A DNA stretch of 64,000 nt from a virus: IMG/VR virus record IMGVR_UViG_3300022853_001508, positions 28,166 to 92,165 of that record, one strand, 5' to 3'. Under the pieces are notes generated by a model, which searched no databases, was not told the DNA's origin, and worked only from the letters and a program-made list of their open reading frames with translations. A program made the translations under genes and the position numbers. Below are positions 1-6,683 of this stretch, piece after piece (position 1 is the stretch's first letter; each line of letters starts with the position of its first letter).

Positions 1-347
1 TTGAGATACCATACATGAATACTTCGACATTCGTCGCTGGTAGAGCCGTATGGCAAACAATGGAGGTTTCATTCATTGACGTGATTGGTCCCTCTACGAC
101 TCAAAAATTGATGGAGTGGGTACGACTTCACTTTGAATCAGCTACGGGACGTGGCGGATACGCAGTTGGATACAAAAAGAACCTTGTACTGAAAGGGGTA
201 GACGGACCTGGAGTTGAAATTCAAAAATGGACCCTTATCGGATGCCAAATAGTAGACGCAAGCTTTGGAGATTACGATTATAGTTCTGATGATTTGATTA
301 TGCCTACCCTGACCCTCCAACCAGACAGGTGTATTCTCAGTAATTAA
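1..347 (+). CDS. Tail tube protein (T4 gp19-like), C-terminal part
   Basis: The reading frame is already open at base 3 and continues through the first ATG at 15, so the gene begins before the window. The visible 115 residues resemble the C-terminal half of T4 gp19, the protein that stacks in hexameric rings inside the contractile sheath. The shared pattern is a strand entering an amphipathic segment (TTQKLMEWVRLHF), then a KGVDGPGVEIQKWTL stretch and a closing strand ending PTLTLQPDRCIL. It stops just before a strong hairpin terminator. The sheath gene lies nearby but on the other strand, unlike T4 where the two are adjacent and codirectional. The assignment is from family pattern only; a related tube-like virion protein is the main alternative. 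Confidence 0.6.
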   Translation, partial: EIPYMNTSTFVAGRAVWQTMEVSFIDVIGPSTTQKLMEWVRLHFESATGRGGYAVGYKKNLVLKGVDGPGVEIQKWTLIGCQIVDASFGDYDYSSDDLIMPTLTLQPDRCILSN

Positions 348-363
348 GAAATTCACAACAAAA

Positions 364-398
364 CACACAAAAACCCTCACAGTAGGGTTTTTTGTGTG
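364..398. terminator. Bidirectional hairpin terminator
   Basis: A long near-perfect stem pairs CACACAAAAACCCT with AGGGTTTTTTGTGTG around the loop CACAGT. The A- and T-rich arms give a U-tract in both directions. It separates the tail tube gene from the next unit. Confidence 0.75.
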
Positions 399-405
399 AT
401 ATATT

Positions 406-807
406 ATGGCTGGAGTTATAAAGATATACCGACGATTCAGAGTACTCACGTTTTCAAACAGTGGGGGTACAAACATCGAGTCATATACAGTTATAAACCC
501 AGCATCTCTTACTGCTGATGTATACAACGCATCGACTGGTGATTCCCTTGTGGAATCAGGAGCAACAATAACAAATCAAGAAGTAGGATTCTATTTCGCA
601 GACCTCGACGAGATTCTCTATAACACAGATGATAATTACGAGATTTATTGGAGAGTTAAGTACACTGCTGATTCCCCAGTAAAGTTACAGTATACCCGAT
701 TCAAGTTTAAGATGTCTCCGACAGTGGGACGAGAAATAGAAGTAGAAATGCTTAACAACAAACCACTAGATTTTACAGTAGTTAGTAACCAATTCACAAC
801 GTCATAA
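406..807 (+). CDS. Hypothetical virion-type beta-rich protein
   Basis: This 133-residue protein is not recognised by family. Alternating hydrophobic strands, few charged clusters and no signal peptide suggest a small all-beta structural protein such as a tail or baseplate accessory. Its stop codon overlaps the ATG of the next gene (TAATG), so the two are probably co-translated. It follows the terminator after the tube gene by only a few bases, so its promoter must overlap the hairpin or transcription must read through. The structural role is inferred from neighbours and composition alone. Confidence 0.5.
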   Translation: MAGVIKIYRRFRVLTFSNSGGTNIESYTVINPASLTADVYNASTGDSLVESGATITNQEVGFYFADLDEILYNTDDNYEIYWRVKYTADSPVKLQYTRFKFKMSPTVGREIEVEMLNNKPLDFTVVSNQFTTS

Positions 808-1166
808 TGCCTTTAAGTCAAAGAGATTTCATCATCAAGCAAAACGATACTCTGCCAGTGTTGCGAATTTGTGTGTTTGATTACTCCAATCTCACGACTA
901 GGATACCATTCAACATGACTGGGGCTACCGCTGTTACATTTTCAATGGTGGATAGACATGGGAATTACAAAGTAGCTGGAGCCGCTGGCTCGCTACAATC
1001 TATATCAGGCGGAACAATCCAATACAATTGGGCGGCTGTGGATACAAACGAAGCTGGTAAATACAGAGGAGAATTTCAGCTTTATTACAACGGTGGAAAT
1101 AGATTATCCATTCCTCAGCAAGGATACATCAACATCGAAATACCGCCAGACATCATTCCAAATTAA
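807..1166 (+). CDS. Hypothetical beta-sandwich virion protein (BppU-N-like pattern)
   Basis: The 119-residue protein opens with FIIKQNDTLPVLRI and contains TAVTFSMVD and an EAGKYRGEFQLYY strand. This layout is typical of the small beta-sandwich domain found at the N-terminus of phage baseplate or fibre proteins of the BppU-N kind. It is coupled to the previous gene by a one-base overlap of stop and start. Its 3' end overlaps the convergent gene at 1153-1482 by 14 bases. The function is inferred from fold-like pattern and position; no catalytic motif is visible. Confidence 0.5.
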   Translation: MPLSQRDFIIKQNDTLPVLRICVFDYSNLTTRIPFNMTGATAVTFSMVDRHGNYKVAGAAGSLQSISGGTIQYNWAAVDTNEAGKYRGEFQLYYNGGNRLSIPQQGYINIEIPPDIIPN

Positions 1167-1482
1167 GATACGTCTTAATATAATCTGAGTTGAATATAAA
1201 ATGAGTCGCCACACTCCTAAGCCCGTCAACTTTTTTATAAAACCCAAAACTTATTTGAGTTTTTTTTCGGTCCTCTTCAAAAAAGCTGAGACGAATACTT
1301 GGAAGATATTCATTGCTGTCAATTCCTAGCCCTTCCGAAAGAGTTTTTTGAGAATTTAGTATAAGATTTTCTACATTATCTCCACCTTTATCAAGCAATG
1401 TATTATATGCCAAAATATTTATAGACACGACAAAAACTGAATTCCTTAGGGTTTCTAAATCTATTTTTCTATGCCACTTCAT
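1153..1482 (-). CDS. Hypothetical protein, last gene of an early minus-strand unit
   Basis: The 109-residue product is not recognised. It is a mixed alpha/beta soluble protein with no membrane segment or clear motif. The start overlaps the end of the upstream gene (1469-2362) by 14 bases and the 3' end overlaps a convergent virion-type gene. It is therefore the third member of a compact three-gene unit running from the early-type promoter at 2948-2976. That promoter class suggests a role early in infection rather than in the virion. Confidence 0.5.
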   Translation of the reverse strand: MKWHRKIDLETLRNSVFVVSINILAYNTLLDKGGDNVENLILNSQKTLSEGLGIDSNEYLPSIRLSFFEEDRKKTQISFGFYKKVDGLRSVATHFIFNSDYIKTYLNLE

Positions 1483-2362
1483 CCTGCTTGACTATAGGCC
1501 CTTTTCCTTTTATCCACATCCTCAACTCCTCAACAGTAAACCAGCCATAATTAACAATTCTTTGTTCAGTTGGATTCAGCCAAAAAATGACGCTGAATTT
1601 GGTTTTATGTTTTTCCATATCCTCCTTATTCAGTTTTTTTGGAGATAAAGCAAACCAACTCTTACCAGCTTTCTTCAAACGCTTTTCAATCATTGTGAGT
1701 CGCGCATATTCTAACATGTTGATGTGGTTCAGGTCTGCTTGAGCCATTTCCTTAACATCATCTTCTGAATAAGCTCTAAAATCCAAGATATATAATCCCG
1801 CTCCTGCAAATGGGTTTAAACTACCTCCTAATCCTACAAGTAAATTTTTTGATTTAATCACATCCTTTAGGGCGTCAAAAATATCTTCATTGGTAAACAC
1901 TGCTCTGAGATTGTTTTCATCCCACTCAGACCAAAGAAACCCTTCTGGTGGCTCTTCTCTTTCTAGTTCATAATAAGAAAGCATATTACATCGCCCTTCC
2001 CTTAAAGCACTTTCTTGGTCATCAGCATAAATCGATATGCCTTTTGTTTCGAGAAAAAAAGCAATTTTCTTTTTGTATCCATTTTTTTTCTCGTGACTTA
2101 TTTGAGTCCCTTTTCGATGCCAATAATCAAACTTACCCAACACAATGTTTTCGTAGTTGTGAACCATCCTGGTTTCTGCCCCTAAAACACTTTTAGTGAC
2201 AATACCCAGGGTTTTATTATAAACCCTGTCGTTTTGCTCTAGTTTTCTTCGAATGCCCTTTATTCCCCATTCATGTTCGGAGCAATGGTCATATCCAAGG
2301 CATAAGCCTTGTATTTTACTATCTTCGCCAATCACTGTGACTTCACTATATGCTTTTCTCAT
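1469..2362 (-). CDS. Hypothetical protein, 297 aa
   Basis: No known family is recognised. The protein is soluble, rich in aromatic and charged residues, and has a glycine-rich hydrophobic stretch near the middle (LLVGLGGSLNPFAGAGLYIL) that is too polar at its flanks for a convincing membrane segment. The ATG overlaps the end of the upstream gene by four bases, indicating coupled translation in the early three-gene unit. No catalytic signature can be named. Confidence 0.55.
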   Translation of the reverse strand: MRKAYSEVTVIGEDSKIQGLCLGYDHCSEHEWGIKGIRRKLEQNDRVYNKTLGIVTKSVLGAETRMVHNYENIVLGKFDYWHRKGTQISHEKKNGYKKKIAFFLETKGISIYADDQESALREGRCNMLSYYELEREEPPEGFLWSEWDENNLRAVFTNEDIFDALKDVIKSKNLLVGLGGSLNPFAGAGLYILDFRAYSEDDVKEMAQADLNHINMLEYARLTMIEKRLKKAGKSWFALSPKKLNKEDMEKHKTKFSVIFWLNPTEQRIVNYGWFTVEELRMWIKGKGPIVKQDEVA

Positions 2363-2940
2363 TTTCTGTGTCTAAAAGATTTCTTTTTATCGAACCCTGC
2401 GTTCAATAATTTTGTGGCATCATCTCGTGTGTCGGTGGTGTCGGGTTCGTTGCGAGCACTCATCCAACTATAAATTTCTTGAAACATCTCTTCTGCAGGA
2501 ATATAACCAGCGAAATTCACAACCTCAAGTTTTGGCCAATTCTTAGTATCTTGACTACTATAGCCCGTAACCCAAACAACAGCACAATTTTCTCTCGCGT
2601 TAAGGTCAGTTGGAGCTGGTTTGGGGTCAATTCGGTCTTTCCGTTTTAAACCAGCATCAAAATAAAGCATTTTCAACCCATCATCCAGCCAACTTTTTGA
2701 ACGCATTTTTCCGAAAGGAATAGCACTGTCTCCCCAGTGAATTACACCTTTATGGTCAATAAGCCCTGAGTGAAGCATTCCGCACACAGCTACTTGAGCC
2801 ACGCTGAATTCGCCTTCTCGCGTTGGGTTTGAAACAAAAGGCACAAAGCCTTTGGTTCGGTCGATTGTGACTTTTTCATCTATCCCGTAATGGTCTACAA
2901 GATAATCATAATAGTCTTTATACTTGCTAATAATTTTCAT
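2359..2940 (-). CDS. Hypothetical early protein, 193 aa
   Basis: The start is placed at the ATG giving MKIISKYKDYYDYL rather than six codons upstream, because the upstream ATG (2958) lies inside the promoter spacer at 2948-2976. The product is soluble with aromatic-rich N-terminal sequence and a GMLHSGLIDHKG segment; no family is assigned. It is the first gene of a three-gene minus-strand unit. The -10-like box ends only seven bases before this ATG, so the mRNA may be leaderless or nearly so. Confidence 0.6.
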   Translation of the reverse strand: MKIISKYKDYYDYLVDHYGIDEKVTIDRTKGFVPFVSNPTREGEFSVAQVAVCGMLHSGLIDHKGVIHWGDSAIPFGKMRSKSWLDDGLKMLYFDAGLKRKDRIDPKPAPTDLNARENCAVVWVTGYSSQDTKNWPKLEVVNFAGYIPAEEMFQEIYSWMSARNEPDTTDTRDDATKLLNAGFDKKKSFRHRK

Positions 2941-2947
2941 GTTACCA

Positions 2948-2976
2948 TATATACGCAAGATTGAGAGTTTGGTTTC
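2948..2976 (-). promoter_or_regulatory. Early-type promoter, minus strand
   Basis: On the minus strand GAAAC is followed by exactly 16 bases and then CGTATATA. The same architecture recurs at 2979, 15084, 18093 and 28870. It points at the gene starting at 2940 and is divergent from the next promoter. Confidence 0.6.
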
Positions 2977-2978
2977 AT

Positions 2979-3007
2979 GTAACTCTTATTTGTTTTCCCC
3001 GTATATT
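2979..3007 (+). promoter_or_regulatory. Early-type promoter, plus strand
   Basis: GTAAC, 16 bases, then CGTATATT. The -10-like box ends five bases before the ATG at 3013. The spacer begins with the same CTTATT found in the 15084 copy. Confidence 0.65.
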
Positions 3008-3012
3008 AAAGC

Positions 3013-3561
3013 ATGTATCCAATATCTAGAGAAACCGTTAAATCAATCGCCTCCATTGTACCTGGCGTATTCGACTCTCTTGCGTCAAATCGCAAGAGGA
3101 TACCGAAAGATGTTACAATATCCACAATCGCCTCCATACTGTCTGAGCATGGATATAAAGGCGAAGCATTAGAGCTCGCGAAAAAAAGAATGGAAGATAG
3201 TTTCAAAATACCTTTTGGAGAAGCAAAGTCGTACCCCAAAGATAGGCTTGCAGATGAAGTCCATCACATTCTTAATTTTCTCCACCTAGCTCCTTTTATG
3301 AAAACATTTGTGTTTGTGGACAATCTGACTGAAGACATCACCTATAGAGAGATTGAAGTCAACACCACGCTGACTTCGGAGGAGATACAAGATATCTTGC
3401 CGACCAAAGTTACTCAGGAAAAATTTGAGAGGATTTTGAAAGACTCACCATACCAGTTTTCACTTCGTTGGTACAAAACTCTTTTTACCCCAATGAGTAG
3501 ACTGGCTCAGTTCGAAAAGATATATGCAAATATAGCGGAAAAAAATCTCAACACAGATTAG
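3013..3561 (+). CDS. Hypothetical early protein, 182 aa
   Basis: A soluble, largely helical protein with no recognised family. Its ATG lies five bases after a CGTATATT box, so either the transcript is leaderless or the true start is the next in-frame methionine (MEDSF), which would remove about a third of the protein; the continuous, protein-like N-terminal sequence favours the first ATG. It stands alone between a divergent promoter pair and the terminator of the convergent sheath gene. Early expression is inferred from the promoter class. Confidence 0.55.
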   Translation: MYPISRETVKSIASIVPGVFDSLASNRKRIPKDVTISTIASILSEHGYKGEALELAKKRMEDSFKIPFGEAKSYPKDRLADEVHHILNFLHLAPFMKTFVFVDNLTEDITYREIEVNTTLTSEEIQDILPTKVTQEKFERILKDSPYQFSLRWYKTLFTPMSRLAQFEKIYANIAEKNLNTD

Positions 3562-3577
3562 GGAAAAGCTGCACGCA

Positions 3578-3608
3578 CAAAAAAAGGGCTCACCGTGATG
3601 GCAAGCCC
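3578..3608 (-). terminator. Terminator of the tail sheath transcript
   Basis: On the minus strand GGGCT pairs with AGCCC with further CC/GG pairing inside, followed by seven T. It lies just beyond the stop of the sheath gene. Confidence 0.75.
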
Positions 3609-3651
3609 CTGTATATTATGTAATCTTAAGTGGATTATTACAAGTTAGTTA

Positions 3652-6048
3652 TCAAAAATCCTCAAATCGGGCCCCAGTCGGAAGGACTTGGAATATTAAG
3701 TCTATGAACTCTACCGCTCTTGTTGGCTTGATTTGAATCTTACCAATTAACATGTTTCTATCGACTGTGTCTGACGTATTGTTAGAATCATCCATTGTGA
3801 CTTTAAAAGCTGAGATACCTCTTTGATTTTGTATTTGAAGCAAAATCGGCTCAACTTTCGCTAAGAACTGGTCTCTTACTGTCTGGTCGTTTTGTTCAAA
3901 CAACAGTGTAAGTGATGCAGCTGCTACAAGCCTCTGAACTCTCAACATCAGCCTTCTTACATTGATTCTGTCAAGTGCAGACTCTCTAACTTGCAATGTT
4001 TTCTGGCCTTGAATTTGAACTCCACTCTGAGTAAATGTCGCGATTGGGTTGATTCTACCTGCATATAGAGTATCACGCTGAGACTTTGTAAGCTTAACGT
4101 CTGCTCTGATAACGTTTCCTGGCATAACACCCCTAATCTGACCTGCTGGTGCAAACCATGATTGATATTTGTTATCAGTAAAGGCCATTGCACGTACTAC
4201 AGCGTATGTCGGAGACATGTATACGTAACGTCCAGTGTTGATGTCTTCAACTTGAATCCAAGGCCAGTATGTAGCTGCATATGAGCTATCAATTCCAGTT
4301 GATTCTAAGTTAGAAACAGCGGTTTCAGGGTCTCCTTTCACTGTGTCTACAGTAAGTCTTGGTGCGTCAATAACGTAGAGCAAATCAACTCTATCTTCAA
4401 CAAGGTTAAGCGCATACTTAACAAGTGTTTCGTTATTAGAATAATCAATTCCTGGTGTGGTAATCAAGTTGATATCAACAGCTTCTGACGACTCCATCGT
4501 GTCAATTGCTGTTTTAAATGCGGACACATTGCTTGTATAAGCATCTGTGAATTCAGAGTACAATGAACTTGAATCAAAAGTTAAGTACTTGTTAAATCCA
4601 TCAAAACCACCATAAGGAAGAACTGTAAATTTCAATTTAGCTCTGTCAACAACTGTTGAGTTTGTCTTTGTGTATGCTGAAAGCGCTGCTTTGTCTCCAG
4701 AAGAATAAAGCGCAGCAGGAGCTGTGCTCTCCATGTGGAATCCAAGAGTAGTAGTTTTGCTTGTTGCTGTTCCTCCTGGGTATTGAAAAATATCATGTTC
4801 AACGTTTTGAGCAGCATTTTTTACAGAAACCTGAGAAGCTGTAATAGATGTGTATCCTAATTCAGATACACCCATATATGTTTTAGAAACTGTGTCATCA
4901 GAAAGATAACTGGTTTTGAAGTATATATTTGGTGCAACTGTAGTTGAGCCAGAAGCCATACTTCTCAACGAGTACCCCTTAAACCCTGCTGGAAGAGCAT
5001 CGCCTGGATAGCTCTCTGCAAGTTCTAATTTGATAAACATAGACCTAGATGGGTAATTTCCGTCCTGCGTTCCAACTATTTTCCCACAATACCTACTTGA
5101 AGCAGGATTCATAGATAGCCTTGAGAACCGTTCCAACACACTAAAGCTATTAGCATCACTGTCTTCGTATTTCCTAATAATTAGGTCAAACAAACTATTT
5201 GTTGTGTCGAGGTTAGCAACTGAAACTTTAACTTCTCTGTTTGACGAGTTACCATCTGAGATAGTGTGAACCTTAAATAAATTATGAACATCTCCACCAA
5301 TTACCTCAGATACAATCCAAGGAGTTACAGCGTGAGTGTAGTCGCTTGCGTAATCTGTCCACGCAGAAGTTGAGTTATAAATAAGCTCTGGGTGGATTCC
5401 ATATATTTCTGCTCTAGCCTTTGCCTCTCTAATAAAGTGAGGATAGATAGATTCAACATAAAAATCATAAGCACCAACTGCAACCTCAGGAGATTTTCCA
5501 AGAAGTTTAGCGATGTAGTCATTTTTAGTCTCATCTAAAGATACAGTAATACTTGAGTTTGTTAGAGCTGTAAGTGGCCCAGTTGTCGCAGAAAGAGTAA
5601 ATGAAGCCGACGTTGAACCAGAGGTAGTGTTACCTATTATAATGTCTGTTTGCGTGTCATAAAATGCTACGCCAGCGTTTGACTTCTTTGAACGCAAAAC
5701 CGCTAGCGTTGTTCCTGATTTACTCCCAGAAGTGCCATTACTGAAATCAGCTGTAATAATCCAAGCTGGACCATTTGTGAACCCACCTTCACCGAGAACT
5801 CTTGTCACGGTAAGGTCATTGGACTGGCTTAAGAATGCATTGGCAACATAGGTGGAAGGATATTTAAAATCCGTTGCACCATATCTCAAAAGGAATTCAT
5901 CTCCGCCATTAACACGAATCGCTTCGCCTGCGGGACCCTTTGGAGTCTTGCCAACAATTCCAAGTCTGGTCAGACCAATTCTAGAAGCAAATGCTGTAAA
6001 GTCTTGTTCTCTTGTGTAAACTCCAGGTGATACGAAAATTGTTGCCAT
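3652..6048 (-). CDS. Contractile tail sheath protein (T4 gp18-like)
   Basis: The 798-residue protein begins ATIFVSPGVYTREQDFTAF, the typical start of myovirus sheath subunits, and ends with the conserved C-terminal domain (INPIATFTQSGVQIQGQKTL, INVRRLMLRVQ, then VLPTGARFEDF). Subunits form the outer helical cylinder that contracts during injection. It is longer than T4 gp18 (659 aa); the extra sequence lies in the middle, where surface-exposed insertion domains sit in this family. It follows the neck and tail-completion genes in the same order as T4 gp13-gp18. A late-type box about 190 bases upstream (6226-6240) would give a long leader. Confidence 0.93.
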   Translation of the reverse strand: MATIFVSPGVYTREQDFTAFASRIGLTRLGIVGKTPKGPAGEAIRVNGGDEFLLRYGATDFKYPSTYVANAFLSQSNDLTVTRVLGEGGFTNGPAWIITADFSNGTSGSKSGTTLAVLRSKKSNAGVAFYDTQTDIIIGNTTSGSTSASFTLSATTGPLTALTNSSITVSLDETKNDYIAKLLGKSPEVAVGAYDFYVESIYPHFIREAKARAEIYGIHPELIYNSTSAWTDYASDYTHAVTPWIVSEVIGGDVHNLFKVHTISDGNSSNREVKVSVANLDTTNSLFDLIIRKYEDSDANSFSVLERFSRLSMNPASSRYCGKIVGTQDGNYPSRSMFIKLELAESYPGDALPAGFKGYSLRSMASGSTTVAPNIYFKTSYLSDDTVSKTYMGVSELGYTSITASQVSVKNAAQNVEHDIFQYPGGTATSKTTTLGFHMESTAPAALYSSGDKAALSAYTKTNSTVVDRAKLKFTVLPYGGFDGFNKYLTFDSSSLYSEFTDAYTSNVSAFKTAIDTMESSEAVDINLITTPGIDYSNNETLVKYALNLVEDRVDLLYVIDAPRLTVDTVKGDPETAVSNLESTGIDSSYAATYWPWIQVEDINTGRYVYMSPTYAVVRAMAFTDNKYQSWFAPAGQIRGVMPGNVIRADVKLTKSQRDTLYAGRINPIATFTQSGVQIQGQKTLQVRESALDRINVRRLMLRVQRLVAAASLTLLFEQNDQTVRDQFLAKVEPILLQIQNQRGISAFKVTMDDSNNTSDTVDRNMLIGKIQIKPTRAVEFIDLIFQVLPTGARFEDF

Positions 6049-6225
6049 TTTTTATAGTTTGTCGTGTTGTATTTTTTTGTCGTTTTCCTTATCTTCCAGC
6101 GTTTGTTACGAAAACAAAAGCGCATACTTCACGCTGATATTTTATTAGTGCCATTATAGTTATAAGTGTAAACTCTTTATGCTATTGAGCTACTTTCACT
6201 CTTACTTTAGTGATTGTATTGCCCT

Positions 6226-6240
6226 GTGTTGTATAAATAG
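6226..6240 (-). promoter_or_regulatory. Late-type promoter candidate in the 294-base gap before the sheath gene
   Basis: CTATTTATAC on the minus strand matches the core of the late motif, though the GAAAC extension is imperfect. The gap 6049-6342 otherwise shows no convincing gene; it probably holds the sheath mRNA leader. Confidence 0.4.
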
Positions 6241-6342
6241 TCAGAGAATTTAGTTGTGAGCTCCTAAAGGGGTAAGAATTGTAACTTTCAGCAACCATCT
6301 GCATGGTATTAAAAACCACACATTTTAACTTGTTGTTCGTTT

Positions 6343-6633
6343 TTAAGCTTCAATCTCCCAAGTCCCATTAGTTTGTCTTCCGACTTCTTTTAATGAATTA
6401 ACCACGTGATTGTTAGCTAGCCCTGGAGTAGTAACCTCTATAAAATTAGATTCTGCTGTACCAGTACCAGAAGTGGTCCTATTCACAATGTATTGGCGAG
6501 ATAAAACCTGGTCCGCATGCGTTAAATTAGGAAGTGTTCGCTTTTCATATGCAGCAAATTTTTCTTTTTGAGTCGTATTGCTCCATTTGTACATAAAAAT
6601 AGCAGCTGTAGACCTGTTGTTGGTGATTTTCAT
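6343..6633 (-). CDS. Hypothetical small virion protein
   Basis: A 96-residue protein not recognised by family, with no signal or membrane segment. It lies between the gp15-like fusion protein and the sheath gene, a place occupied by gp16/gp17 in T4, but it resembles neither terminase subunit. A perfect late-type promoter (CTATTTATAGGAAAC) ends ten bases before its ATG, which argues for a virion or assembly role. That role is inferred from promoter and position. Confidence 0.6.
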   Translation of the reverse strand: MKITNNRSTAAIFMYKWSNTTQKEKFAAYEKRTLPNLTHADQVLSRQYIVNRTTSGTGTAESNFIEVTTPGLANNHVVNSLKEVGRQTNGTWEIEA

Positions 6634-6643
6634 TTCTAATTAA

Positions 6644-6658
6644 GTTTCCTATAAATAG
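6644..6658 (-). promoter_or_regulatory. Late-type promoter
   Basis: CTATTTATAGGAAAC on the minus strand, an exact match to the consensus CTATTTA-N3-GAAAC, ten bases before the ATG at 6633. Confidence 0.65.
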
Positions 6659-6683
6659 GACAGAAAAGCACCAAGACTTTATA

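Noticed and set aside
138-527. 129-residue minus-strand frame over the tube gene end and terminator
   Set aside because: It runs across a bidirectional terminator and antisense to recognised or coupled genes, with no promoter or coupling.
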